In this document: positions 25,778 to 35,788 of the stretch, piece after piece
How the letters are laid out: each line of letters opens with the position of its first letter
Position numbering within the stretch: the stretch's first letter is position 1
Assembly: GCA_034717695.1 (NCBI GenBank)
Contig: JAYELS010000021.1
Span: forward strand, 1 to 64,000
Source: NAT127 sp034717695
Lineage (GTDB): Bacteria; Pseudomonadota; Gammaproteobacteria; Pseudomonadales; Porticoccaceae
Length of the DNA stretch: 64,000 bases
Reading direction: 5' to 3'
Made by a program: the position numbers and the translations under genes
Notes under the pieces: generated by a model
The model's input: the letters and a program-made list of their open reading frames with translations, nothing else
Told to the model about the DNA's origin: nothing
The model's database searches: none

Positions 25778-27109
25778 TCATTCCTCGATCAGTGAGCGGG
25801 CAAAGGCATTGGTCGCGGGCTGGACAAGGTACTGGAACAGGGTGCGCTCGCCGGTCTTGATCAACACCTCGGCCGGCATCCCGGGCACCAGGGTGAGCCC
25901 TTCGAGGGATTTCAATCCCTCCTCGGTGACCTCGACCTTGGCCTGGTAATAGGGTTCGCCGGACTGCTCGTCCACCAGGCGGTCGGCGGAGATCTTCACC
26001 ACCCGGCCCTGAACCTGGGGGGTGGTGGCGTTCTTGAAGGCGCTGAAACGGATCTTGGCCTCGGTGCCCACCGCCACCCGGTCGATGTCCGCAGGTGAGA
26101 CACGGGCATCCACCACCAGTTCCTGATTTTCCGGGACGATATCCAGCAACGGTTTGCCGGACTGGACGACGCCGCCAATGGTGTGGGTGCTGAGACCGAG
26201 CACGATCCCCTCCACCGGCGCGCGAATGACGGTGCGCTCAACCTTGTCCTGGATGGCGGTGATCCGCTCCGAGAGATCGAACACCTTGGCCTGGGCCTCG
26301 GCCAGCTGATCCACCACCTCGGTCTTGAACTTCTTGTTGAGCTGGAGGATTTCCAGGCGGGTCTCGCCGATCTTCATCTCCGCCTGGGCTATGGACGACT
26401 GGTGGTCGGCGATCTCGCCCTCGGTGCGGGACAGGCTCCGCTCCATCTCCCGCAGACGGACCTTGTCGACGAAGCCCTCCGCCAGCAGGGCATCGAGGTC
26501 CTTGATCTCCTCGCGGAAGGAGGCCCGCAGCTCCCGCTTGCTGGCGATCAGCGCCTTGAGGCCCTTGATCTGGGATTGCAGCTGGTCGATGCGCTGCTCC
26601 AGCACCTCGGTCTCCCCCAGCCGGGCGTTGCGACGGGCATTGAAGATCTGCACCTCGTTGAGCTTGGCCTCCTCGGCGCGGGAATCCTCCACGTCGAGAT
26701 CCTGGGCGAAGGCCACCGCCTCGAGATCATCCCGCTCCGCCAGCAGGCGGCTCTCCAGCGCCCTGGAGGAATAGTACTGGCCGCGCAGGACACCGAGCTC
26801 GGCGCGGGCCTGGGTGGCGTCGAGGATGACCAGCGGATCCCCCGCCTTCACCGTTTCGCCATCGGCCACCAGGATGTCGGCGACGATGCCGCCCTCCAGG
26901 TGCTGCACGGTCTTGCGGTTGCCCTTGACCGTCACCACCCCCGGCGCCAGGGCGGCACTGTCGAGGGGCGCCAGCAGGGCCCAGAGGCCAAAGATGCCGA
27001 AGGTCACCAGCAGGATGATCAGCCCGATCCTCAGGGGCTTGCGGTCCGATGTCTCCAATTGCATGTCTTGCCCGGTTTCGGCGGGCAACCCGGTCTGGAA
27101 CGCGGTCAC
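25778..27109 (-). CDS. HlyD-family type I secretion membrane-fusion protein
   Basis: 443 residues. One N-terminal transmembrane helix (GLIILLVTFGIFGLWALL, about 28-46) is followed by a lipoyl/barrel-sandwich half (QHLEGGIVADILVADGE), a long alpha-helical coiled-coil hairpin (about 110-280), the second lipoyl half (VIRAPVEGIVLGL) and a beta-barrel domain. The C-terminal VPGMPAEVLIKTGERTLFQYLVQP is the usual HlyD/PrtE ending. It bridges the inner-membrane ABC transporter and the TolC-like channel. It lies 3 bp after the ABC transporter gene. Confidence 0.93.
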   Translation of the reverse strand: MTAFQTGLPAETGQDMQLETSDRKPLRIGLIILLVTFGIFGLWALLAPLDSAALAPGVVTVKGNRKTVQHLEGGIVADILVADGETVKAGDPLVILDATQARAELGVLRGQYYSSRALESRLLAERDDLEAVAFAQDLDVEDSRAEEAKLNEVQIFNARRNARLGETEVLEQRIDQLQSQIKGLKALIASKRELRASFREEIKDLDALLAEGFVDKVRLREMERSLSRTEGEIADHQSSIAQAEMKIGETRLEILQLNKKFKTEVVDQLAEAQAKVFDLSERITAIQDKVERTVIRAPVEGIVLGLSTHTIGGVVQSGKPLLDIVPENQELVVDARVSPADIDRVAVGTEAKIRFSAFKNATTPQVQGRVVKISADRLVDEQSGEPYYQAKVEVTEEGLKSLEGLTLVPGMPAEVLIKTGERTLFQYLVQPATNAFARSLIEE

Positions 27110-27112
27110 GAT

Positions 27113-28885
27113 TTAGTCCTTGGTGTTGGCCGGAGTGGCGTTCGCGGCGATGTTGACCACGGCGGGCTGCGGCTTGCCTTGGGGCGCGGCGGCCGCGGGT
27201 TTGGCGGTGTTGCCGCGCAGGTGTTCGAGCACCTTGTCACGGGGGCCGTAAACCGCCACCTGGCCCTCGGCAAGCACCAGAATGTTGTCCACCAGGCCGA
27301 GAATGCTGGGGCGGTGGGTGATCAGCACCGTGGTGCAACCCCGCTGCTTGAGCTTCTGCACCGCCTGGGCGAGGGCCTGCTCGCCCTGGTCATCCAGATT
27401 GGAGTTGGGCTCGTCGAGCACCACCAGCACCGGGTCGCCGTAGAGCGCGCGGGCCAGGCCGATGCGCTGGCGCTGCCCCCCGGACAGGGCGCCGCCGCTC
27501 TGGCCAATGGGGGTGTCGTACCCCTGGGGCAGGCGCAGGATCATCTCGTGAACCCCCGCCGCCTGGGCCGCGGCCACCACCTTGTCCGGGTCCACCTCGC
27601 CGAAGCGGGCGATGTTCTCGCTGATGGTGCCGTCGAACAGTTCGATATCCTGGGGGAGGTATCCCAGATAGGGGCCGATCTCGTCGCGGTTGTAACTGGT
27701 GACCTCGGCGCCATCCAGGCGGATCTTGCCACCCATGGTGGGCCAGATACCCAACATGCCCCGCGCGAGGGTGGACTTGCCGGCGGCACTGGGGCCGATC
27801 ACCGCCACGGTCTCACCCGGCTGGATGGCGAACGAAACACCCTTGATCACCGGGTTCTTGCTGGTGGGCGGGCCGATCATCGCCTGCTCCATGCGCACCG
27901 CGCCCTTGGGAGGCGGCAAGGTCATGCGCTCCAAATCCGGGGGAATCTGGTCGAGCAACTGGTTGAGACGCTGGTACTGGGTACGGGCAGTGACAAACCC
28001 CTTCCAGGAGCCAATGATGAGATCGATGGGGGCCAGCGCCCGGCCCAGCAGGATGGAACCCGCGATCATCAATCCAGGGGTAATTTCCTGGTGAATCACC
28101 AGCCAGGCGCCGATGCCCAGCACAAGGGACTGCACCACCAGCCGGAACACCTTGGAAACGGAGGTGAGGATGCCGGCGTTGTCGCTGGCGAGACTCTGCC
28201 AGTACAGGGATTTCTGGTTGCGTTCACGCCAGCGGGCACGGATGTTGTCGAGCATGCCCATGGATTCGATCACCTCCGCGTTGCGAAGGTTGGTCATCGC
28301 CACGTTCTGGGCGACCTGCTGCTCCTTTGCCGCCTCGGCTAACAGCCCGGCGGTCATCTTTTCGTTCACCACCGCGATGATCACCAGGATCACGGCGGCG
28401 AACACACCCACGAAGCCGAACACCGGGTGGAACATGAACATGACCGCCATGTAGAGCGGCAGCCAGGGGGCATCGAAAAAGGCAAAGAAGCCGTTGCCGG
28501 TCATGAAGGTGCGCAGGCCGTTGAGATCCTGCAGGGGCTGGGCGGAAGTCACGGCGCCCGCGGAATACAGCGACTGCTTGAAACTGACGTCGTAGAGCTT
28601 GTTTCCCAGCAGGCTGTCGAGCCGCGAGCTGATGCGCACCAGGATACGGGAACGCACCCATTCCAGACCGCCCATGGTGGCGAGCAGAAATACCATGATC
28701 AGGGTCAACATCATCAAGGTGACGGTATTGCCGCTGGTGACCACCCGGTCGTAGACCTGGAGCATGTAAAAGGATGGCACCAGCATCAGCATGTTGATGA
28801 AGAAACTGAACACACCGGCGGCGATAAAGGAGCGCTTGCACAGCCGCAACGCGGTCTGCAGGTCGTTTCTGTTGATGATCTTCAC
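27113..28885 (-). CDS. Type I secretion ABC transporter, permease/ATPase (PrtD-like)
   Basis: 590 residues with an exporter transmembrane domain in the first ~310 (six helices) and an ATPase domain after it. Walker A is GPSAAGKST, the Q-loop is near YLPQDIELFDGT, the signature is LSGGQRQRIGLARAL, Walker B is VLVVLDEPNSNLD and the switch histidine is in ITHRP. There is no N-terminal C39 peptidase-like domain, so it is of the PrtD/RsaD type that exports RTX or S-layer proteins with a C-terminal signal. The C-terminal 40 residues are Ala/Pro/Asn-rich and unconserved. The large RTX protein at 47840-51640 is the only obvious substrate in the window. Confidence 0.94.
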   Translation of the reverse strand: MKIINRNDLQTALRLCKRSFIAAGVFSFFINMLMLVPSFYMLQVYDRVVTSGNTVTLMMLTLIMVFLLATMGGLEWVRSRILVRISSRLDSLLGNKLYDVSFKQSLYSAGAVTSAQPLQDLNGLRTFMTGNGFFAFFDAPWLPLYMAVMFMFHPVFGFVGVFAAVILVIIAVVNEKMTAGLLAEAAKEQQVAQNVAMTNLRNAEVIESMGMLDNIRARWRERNQKSLYWQSLASDNAGILTSVSKVFRLVVQSLVLGIGAWLVIHQEITPGLMIAGSILLGRALAPIDLIIGSWKGFVTARTQYQRLNQLLDQIPPDLERMTLPPPKGAVRMEQAMIGPPTSKNPVIKGVSFAIQPGETVAVIGPSAAGKSTLARGMLGIWPTMGGKIRLDGAEVTSYNRDEIGPYLGYLPQDIELFDGTISENIARFGEVDPDKVVAAAQAAGVHEMILRLPQGYDTPIGQSGGALSGGQRQRIGLARALYGDPVLVVLDEPNSNLDDQGEQALAQAVQKLKQRGCTTVLITHRPSILGLVDNILVLAEGQVAVYGPRDKVLEHLRGNTAKPAAAAPQGKPQPAVVNIAANATPANTKD

Positions 28886-28955
28886 CCGGTTTTTTCCAGA
28901 AGGTGGCTGACAGGGACGGGAGGCGTCTCGCCCACTAAGCTGTAGATGGGCACGG

Positions 28956-28964
28956 ATTCTAGCA
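28956..28964 (-). promoter_or_regulatory. Candidate extended -10 promoter for the type I secretion operon
   Basis: On the minus strand the sequence reads TGC-TAGAAT, an extended -10, about 71 bp upstream of the ABC transporter start. No good -35 is seen. The rest of the 182-bp gap (28886-29067) shows no gene. Confidence 0.4.
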
Positions 28965-29067
28965 AAACAAGGCTGTTAAGTCGCCCCGGGGCCAGTTGCG
29001 GCGCCGGAATGAGACCTGGCCCACAGTTTTGAAATTTCCCGCCACGCCCAGAGGTAGTGACGGATGG

Positions 29068-29601
29068 CTAGTGCAATGGACCCTTGTCGCCCACTTGGCC
29101 GGGGTCACCGGAATCGGTAATCCAGCGGGGCCAGATATCCATTGGCCAGCCGGCCTTGCGGTATTGCCCGTGGAGGATCTGCAGCATCTGTCGGGCCTCG
29201 CGGGGTCTCAGGGGCAGCGTGGCGGTGGCGTCATCCGGCAGTGGCAAGCGCAGGACCAGGGCGCGGGGGCTGGTGCGAATCTTGAGGGTTTTCACCAGCA
29301 ACGGCGGCTCGGTGCTGGCGGAAGCATCCACGGAGGGCGTCCGCGTCCGTTTGAGCATCGCCTCCTGCTGGAAGTAGCTCTGCACCATGGACTTGCCGGA
29401 GGGCGCGGTGGCGGCCACGCCGGCGGTGTTCCTGTCGAGGTACTCGACAAAGGCCTTGACCACTTGTCCGCACATCCGCTGGGTCAGCCAGAAAGTCCGC
29501 ACCTCCCCATCCCGCACCTGGGCACGCATGCTGATGCGATCCTCCACCGCCACGTAGTTGAGGGTGACTTTTTCCAGAAGCAGGTTTTCGGTGTCGGACA
29601 T
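29068..29601 (-). CDS. Hypothetical protein next to the type I secretion genes
   Basis: 177 residues, not recognised. The N-terminal half is predicted beta-rich (VTLNYVAVEDRISMRAQV, then a WLTQR segment and a helix with FVEYLDR). A Ser/Thr-rich linker lies around residues 85-115, and the C-terminal half has LKIRTSPRALVLRLPLP and a REARQMLQILHG helix. No signal peptide or membrane segment. The start at 29601 is the first ATG after an antisense-like extension; no strong ribosome-binding site. It lies 74 bp after the small gene 29676-29882 and 182 bp before the ABC transporter gene, so a role in secretion or substrate handling is possible but unproven. Confidence 0.7.
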   Translation of the reverse strand: MSDTENLLLEKVTLNYVAVEDRISMRAQVRDGEVRTFWLTQRMCGQVVKAFVEYLDRNTAGVAATAPSGKSMVQSYFQQEAMLKRTRTPSVDASASTEPPLLVKTLKIRTSPRALVLRLPLPDDATATLPLRPREARQMLQILHGQYRKAGWPMDIWPRWITDSGDPGQVGDKGPLH

Positions 29602-29675
29602 GGGGGCGGGTTCAGGGGGGAGAGAGGGAAGCACGGCGGGCCCGCGCTTGACGCGAAACCCGCCGGAACGGTGTA

Positions 29676-29882
29676 TCAGGCACCCAGCTCCTTTCTCAGC
29701 AGCTCGGCGTAGCCGGCACGGGCGGTGCGGTACACCGCCAGGCGGTTTTGCAGATCGTTGATCTCGGCATCGACGAAACGCATGTTGGCGATCTGCGCCT
29801 TGGCGTTGTCGCTGAGATCCTTGATCAGGTATTCGGTGCCATCGATGGTGATGGCGGGCTCTTTGGCTTTTTTGGTGGCCAT
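29676..29882 (-). CDS. Small conserved protein (possible DUF6447 family)
   Basis: 68 residues. It opens with a Lys-rich tail, then ITIDGTEYLIKDLSDNAKAQ, and a C-terminal helical half with NLAVYRTARAGYAELL-like spacing. This resembles a family of small bacterial proteins (recalled as DUF6447) of unknown function; the assignment is from memory of the motif only. The ribosome-binding site AAGGA is well placed before the start. It is the first gene of a small leftward unit upstream of type I secretion genes, with a good promoter at 29948-29976. Confidence 0.8.
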   Translation of the reverse strand: MATKKAKEPAITIDGTEYLIKDLSDNAKAQIANMRFVDAEINDLQNRLAVYRTARAGYAELLRKELGA

Positions 29883-29947
29883 GGGATTTCCTTAGGTTGC
29901 AAGACGGGGTTGAAAGAAATGAATGGGCTGACGAATTTGCGGCGGCC

Positions 29948-29976
29948 ATTCTAAACGCCGCGACGGATATTCACAA
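29948..29976 (-). promoter_or_regulatory. Sigma70-type promoter for the 68-residue gene
   Basis: On the minus strand, TTGTGA (29971-29976) and TAGAAT (29948-29953) are separated by exactly 17 bp, about 65 bp upstream of the start at 29882. Matches to consensus are 4/6 and 5/6. Confidence 0.5.
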
Positions 29977-30066
29977 ACCGGGGGCGGAGACGTCCTGCCC
30001 ACCGGCCGGTCCCCGGCGCTAACCGGCATGGTAAGCTGGAGCGCCAGTTTCCGCTGTCCCGCGCCA

Positions 30067-31167
30067 ATGCCCGACCCCCATCTCGTCTACATCACCCACT
30101 CGGCCTTCTGGCGACCCAGCAACGGACAGTGGGCGCGGGCGCGTGCCCTGGCGGAATATCTCGGCGCCCGGATGCGGTTGACCGTCGTCTACCTTGGCGC
30201 TCTGACGACCGAGGACCAGCGAACCCTGGCCGCCAACCGGGCGGGCTTGCGGGTGCTTGCCACCGGACGCGATCCCGCCACCCGGGGTGCGATGATCGGA
30301 CGGGTGCGGGATTTGCTGGCGGGGCCGCCACCCACCGCGGGCCTGATCGAAGGCCTCGGCAACGCCTACCTGCTGGACGCCCTGCCGCCCCATATCCCGA
30401 GGGCACTGGACTGCCAGGACCTGCTCAGCCAGCGCAGGGCCTCCATGGCGCGCCTCGGCCTCGAGCCGGATCAAGGGATGGACGAAGCTGTGGAACGGAC
30501 CATCATCGACCGTTTCGACCTGGTACTGTGCATCCAGCGGGATGACCTCGCCAGGATCCGCCGCTGGAACGGTCGGGCGGAACCCCTGCTCGCACCGCAT
30601 CCGGCGCAGTGCCTGCCCATGGCGATCCGTCCCAGGGTCGGGGCCATCGGCATGGTGGCGAGCAATTACCACCCCAACGTGGACGGCCTCAACCAATTCC
30701 TGCAACGGGTCTGGCCGCGGCTCGCCACCCCGGGTTTGCAACTGCACCTGTTCGGCAATATCTCGGCGGGATTCCAGGGCATCCGGTTGCGCAATGTCCG
30801 CTTCCACGGCATCCAGCCTTTACTGGAGGCCTGCTACAAAAAACTGGATATCGTCATCAATCCGGTGCGATACGGGTCGGGCCTCAAGATCAAATCCGTG
30901 GAAGCCCTGGGCCACGGCCTGCCCCTCGTCACCACCCGGGAAGGTGCCAGCGGCCTCACCCATCTCGACGGTCGGGCGCTGATCATCGCCGACAGTGACG
31001 GGGACTTCGCCGCCGCCATCGACCTCCTCGCCAGGGAAGAGGGCCGGCGCCGCGCCATGGCCTCCCAAGGTCTCGCGGAGGTGGCCCTGCATCTGAACCC
31101 GGAGGCCTGCTTCGGGGAACTGGCGCGACGTATCCTCGGAAGTTGGGGAACCGCTGATAGAGGGTGA
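30067..31167 (+). CDS. Glycosyltransferase (GT4-like)
   Basis: 366-residue GT-B protein. The C-terminal nucleotide-sugar domain is clear: IGMVASNYHPNVDGLNQFL, LHLFGNISAG, and the donor-site GSGLKIKSVEALGHGLPLV followed by EGASGL. The N-terminal acceptor domain starts HLVYITHSAFWRPSNGQW. The start at 30067 is preferred over 30028 because homology begins there. It probably transfers a sugar to a lipid-linked or protein-bound glycan in the cytoplasm. It diverges from the small conserved gene and converges on the next glycosyltransferase gene. Donor and acceptor unknown. Confidence 0.87.
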   Translation: MPDPHLVYITHSAFWRPSNGQWARARALAEYLGARMRLTVVYLGALTTEDQRTLAANRAGLRVLATGRDPATRGAMIGRVRDLLAGPPPTAGLIEGLGNAYLLDALPPHIPRALDCQDLLSQRRASMARLGLEPDQGMDEAVERTIIDRFDLVLCIQRDDLARIRRWNGRAEPLLAPHPAQCLPMAIRPRVGAIGMVASNYHPNVDGLNQFLQRVWPRLATPGLQLHLFGNISAGFQGIRLRNVRFHGIQPLLEACYKKLDIVINPVRYGSGLKIKSVEALGHGLPLVTTREGASGLTHLDGRALIIADSDGDFAAAIDLLAREEGRRRAMASQGLAEVALHLNPEACFGELARRILGSWGTADRG

Positions 31168-31207
31168 TGGTGGGATGCGGCACGACGCGCCCGACAACGC
31201 ACTTTTG

Positions 31208-31229
31208 AGGGGCTCCCAAGGCCCCTTTC
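31208..31229. terminator. Weak hairpin terminator between convergent glycosyltransferase genes
   Basis: A 6-bp stem AGGGGC/GCCCCT with a 7-base loop, followed by TTTC on the plus strand and preceded by CTTTTG. The right end overlaps the last codon region of the leftward gene. Confidence 0.45.
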
Positions 31230-32400
31230 ACAGCTCGGCGAACAGAGCTTTCAGCCGCTCCATCAACAAGGGCCCGGTGAGGGCAGCGCGGCGCTTCTGA
31301 TCGAAGGGCAAACGGCCCCCGGCGGCCATCCGCCGTGCCCCATCGAGGGCGTCGAGGGCATCGCCGTCCCTCGCCAGCATGATTCCCGCGCCCTGGCCGG
31401 CAATGCGCCGCGCCAGATAAACCTGCTCCTGGCGCAGGGGAATCATCAGTTGCGGCGTACCCGCCATCAGGCACTGGGCGGAGGTGGTGTGACCCGCCAT
31501 GTTGACCACCAGATCCGCCTCGCGGGCGACCAGCCCCATGTCCACCGGCTCGTCGGAGAACCGGATCGCCGGAAAACGGGCACGAGCCTCCGGCCCGATA
31601 TCGCGGCTGTAGATGACTGTCGAGAAGGCATCGCCGGACAGGCCCGCCAGCAGCTTGTCAAGCTGCGGAAATGCCGACAGGTAGGCAAACACCCTGCATC
31701 CGCCGCGATCCGGCCAGCGCACATTCCGGCCGGGCATTTGTGGCGGGATACCGAGGTATTCACCGCTGCTTCGCGGGCCGCCGTGATCCAGCTCCGGCAG
31801 GGTCAGCAACAGCTGGCGGTCGGCCTGGGTAACGATCTCCCGCACATCGCCGAGTGGCGGCTGCCCCCGCCGTGCCAGCCACTCGTTGACCAGGGCCAGC
31901 AGTCGCCGCTCGCCATCGCGCAACAGCCGATCATTTTCCGGAGTCTTGCGCACCCCGGGAAACAGGCCGAGAAAGGGAAGATCCGTGCGGGGCACCAGAA
32001 AACCGCTGCCCACCAGCCACTTGCGCCAGGGCTGCCCGAGGCTGGCGATCATCGCCGAGGGGGCGAAATCGTAGATCACCAGATCCGGCTTCACCGCGCT
32101 GAAGATGCTCTCCCAGGCGCGACAGAGCGCGCCGAGTTCCGCCGCGGACTCGAAGCGCTGCAGGATCAGCTGGGAATAGGACATCAAGCGGGGATAGGGC
32201 CGCCGGGGATGGCGATACAGATAGGGCGACTGGAACAGGGTCAGGGGTATTCCCGGCAGTACGGCATCGATGTTCTGCAACTCCTTGGCCGCCAGGGCCA
32301 CATCGTGGCCCGCCCGCTGGGCGGCCTCGATGAAGGGGCGCAGATTGGCCAGGTGGCCGAGGGCCGAGCCCATTTCCCAGACGCACAGGATCCGCGCCAT
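31228..32400 (-). CDS. Glycosyltransferase (GT1/UDP-glycosyltransferase-like)
   Basis: 390 residues. The N-terminus MARILCVWEMGSALGHLANL has the GHL.. acceptor-domain motif of MurG/UGT-type GT-B enzymes. The C-terminal half holds VNMAGHTTSAQCLMAGTPQLMIP, the HxxxxxxxxxGxPQ donor-binding signature, and a following EQ motif (RQEQVYLARRI). No signal peptide. It probably glycosylates a lipid or polysaccharide intermediate. It is the second gene of a leftward pair with the gene at 32430-33677 (29 bp gap). Confidence 0.85.
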   Translation of the reverse strand: MARILCVWEMGSALGHLANLRPFIEAAQRAGHDVALAAKELQNIDAVLPGIPLTLFQSPYLYRHPRRPYPRLMSYSQLILQRFESAAELGALCRAWESIFSAVKPDLVIYDFAPSAMIASLGQPWRKWLVGSGFLVPRTDLPFLGLFPGVRKTPENDRLLRDGERRLLALVNEWLARRGQPPLGDVREIVTQADRQLLLTLPELDHGGPRSSGEYLGIPPQMPGRNVRWPDRGGCRVFAYLSAFPQLDKLLAGLSGDAFSTVIYSRDIGPEARARFPAIRFSDEPVDMGLVAREADLVVNMAGHTTSAQCLMAGTPQLMIPLRQEQVYLARRIAGQGAGIMLARDGDALDALDGARRMAAGGRLPFDQKRRAALTGPLLMERLKALFAEL

Positions 32401-32429
32401 GGCCGTCTACCGTCCCTTGCCCGGGCGAA

Positions 32430-33677
32430 TCATCGGGCCACCAGCTCTTCTATCAGGGCCCGGTGTGCAGGCAGGCAGCGGCTGGCGAGGTCGTAGTGCT
32501 CGACGATGTGATCCCGCGCCGCCGCCCCGATCCGGCGCCGCAGGGCCGGCTGGGACAGCAGTTCGTCGGCCCGCGCCGCGAGGCCCGCCGGATCGTGGAA
32601 ATCGAACAAAAACCCGTTGCGACCATCCTCGATCACCTCGGCGACAGGGGGCGTGGCGGAGGCCAGCACCGGCGCCCCGCAAGCCATGGCCTCCAGCATC
32701 GACCAGGACAGCACGAAGGGCGATGTCAGGTAGATATGCAGGGAGGTGATGCGGAACAGGTCGAGGAGGCGGGCATAGGGCACCTTGCCGAGAAACAGTA
32801 CCCGCTTGAGGTCAAGCTCGGCCCCCACCTCATCCAGCATCACTTCCCGCCAGCTCTTGCCCGAGGCGTGGGGGGCGCCGTAGCTGATCTCGTCGCCCCC
32901 CACGATCACAGTGATGGCACCGGGCCTGCGCCGCTGCAGTTCCGGCAGTGCCCGCATGAAGACGTGGAACCCCCTGTTCGGCTCCAGGTTGCGCACCGAA
33001 TACGTAATGATCTCGTCGTTTTCGTGAAGGGACAAAGGCCCCGCCGGCCCGTCCAGCACCACCCGGGTAGCGGGCACTGGCGCCACGATGGCGGTATCGA
33101 TACCGTCGTGGATGACACGGATCCTGTCCCGGAACTCCGCGGGAAAGGTGCTCCACTGCCAGCGGGTCGGACAGACCCCGGCGTGGGCCATCTCCAGGGT
33201 CAGCAGGTTCAGGGCATTGCGGGAGCGGTAGTGCATCCTGCCGGCGATATCTACCGGAAACTCCGGATCGAAATCCACCACCGGGCCATCGGGACGGGCG
33301 TAGTATTCGAAATAGCTAAGGAATTTGGCCCTCGGGAACACCTCCCGAAGGTAGAGGGAGTCCCCCCAGCCGGGGTGGGAACAGATCACATCCGGATCGA
33401 GGCCCTGCTCCCGCTGGCGCAGCGCCACCGCCGCCACCCGCTGCGCGCGGGCGAGCTGGCGGTCGTACTCGGCAGCCGCGCCTTTGACGATGCCGTTGGC
33501 GGGGGGCATGTCGTAACCCAGCAGGCGCACCCCCTCGCGGGGGACATAGGGGCCCTGGCGCAACACATTGGCCTTCTCGCCGATGGCCCAGGTGTCCCAG
33601 GCAGGGTCGGCACCGAAATGGCGGGCCAGGTAGCGGTACTGACCGGGGAAATTCTGGTGGACAAAAAGTATCTGCAT
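32430..33677 (-). CDS. Glycosyltransferase family 4 protein (HQNFPGQ group, copy 1)
   Basis: 415 residues. The N-terminus MQILFVHQNFPGQYRYLA and the donor domain SWSMLEAMACGAPVLAS followed by EVIEDGRNGFLFDFHDP mark a GT4 retaining transferase. It shares its opening and overall layout with the gene at 40041-41276, so the two are paralogues. The start at 33677 is chosen from the motif; the open frame extends 106 codons further upstream without homology. It diverges from rfbB, with 135 bp between them. Sugar specificity is unknown. Confidence 0.9.
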   Translation of the reverse strand: MQILFVHQNFPGQYRYLARHFGADPAWDTWAIGEKANVLRQGPYVPREGVRLLGYDMPPANGIVKGAAAEYDRQLARAQRVAAVALRQREQGLDPDVICSHPGWGDSLYLREVFPRAKFLSYFEYYARPDGPVVDFDPEFPVDIAGRMHYRSRNALNLLTLEMAHAGVCPTRWQWSTFPAEFRDRIRVIHDGIDTAIVAPVPATRVVLDGPAGPLSLHENDEIITYSVRNLEPNRGFHVFMRALPELQRRRPGAITVIVGGDEISYGAPHASGKSWREVMLDEVGAELDLKRVLFLGKVPYARLLDLFRITSLHIYLTSPFVLSWSMLEAMACGAPVLASATPPVAEVIEDGRNGFLFDFHDPAGLAARADELLSQPALRRRIGAAARDHIVEHYDLASRCLPAHRALIEELVAR

Positions 33678-33812
33678 CGGGGGTACTGAATCGCCTGTGA
33701 CCGGGTGGTGGCCGGACCCAAGGGGTGTAAAATGGCCGGCAATGCGCAGCCGAGACCATAGCATAACCGCCCTCCATTTCGCCTCTCCGACCACAGGACA
33801 GCCCCGGTTACC

Positions 33813-34888
<1,076 letters not shown>

Positions 34889-34892
<4 letters not shown>

Positions 34893-35788
34893 GAATCCTG
34901 CTGCTGGGCGCCAACGGCCAGCTGGGCCTTGAACTGCGGGAAACCCTCGCGCCCCTGGGGGAGCTCATCCCCCTCGACCGCCACGGCGCCCGGGGCCTCG
35001 GCGGCGATCTCGGCGACGCCGCCGGCATCGCCAGCACCCTGCGGGAACTCCGCCCCGACCTTATCGTCAACGCCGCCGCCCATACCGCCGTGGACCGGGC
35101 GGAAAGCGAGCCGGACCTCGCCCACGCCGTCAACGCCGTGGCCCCCGGGGTCCTGGCCGAGGGGGCGGCGCGGCTCGGCAGCTGGCTGGTGCACTACTCC
35201 ACCGACTACGTGTTCGACGGCGCCGGCAGCGCCCCCTGGCGGGAGACCGATATCCCCAACCCACTCAACACCTACGGCCGCAGCAAGCTGGCCGGGGAAC
35301 GGGCGATCGAGGCCAGCGGTTGTCGCCACCTGATCCTGCGCACCAGCTGGGTGTACGCCCGCCACGGCCACAACTTCGTCAAGACTGTGCTGCGCCTCGC
35401 CGCCGAGCGGGAGACCCTGCGCATCATCGACGACCAGATAGGCACCCCCACCAGCGCCCGGCTCATCGCCGAGGTGACCGCCCTCGCCATTGAGAAAGCC
35501 CAGGCAAATCCGGATCTCGGCGGCCTCTACCATCTCGTCGCCGGCGGTGAAACAAGCTGGTACCACTACGCCCGCCGCATCATCGACGAGGCCCGGGCCC
35601 GGGGCATGGCCCTGGCGGTGAACACCCTCGAACCGGTGACCAGCCGGGACTACCCCACCGCGGCGACACGCCCCCTGAATTCACGGCTCGATACCGGCAA
35701 GCTGCGCCAGCGCTTCGGTGTCGACCTGCCGCCCTGGCACGAGGGCGTCGCGCAACTCATCGATGAACTCACAGGACGGACGCCATGA
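34889..35788 (+). CDS. rfbD: dTDP-4-dehydrorhamnose reductase
   Basis: 299 residues with the NAD(P) motif GANGQLGLEL near the N-terminus, the STDYVFDGAGSAPWRE segment and the catalytic YGRSKLAGE (Tyr-x3-Lys). It reduces dTDP-4-keto-L-rhamnose to dTDP-L-rhamnose. Start at 34889 overlaps the rfbB stop (ATGA) and the next gene overlaps by 4 bp, so the operon is translationally coupled. Length is normal. Confidence 0.97.
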
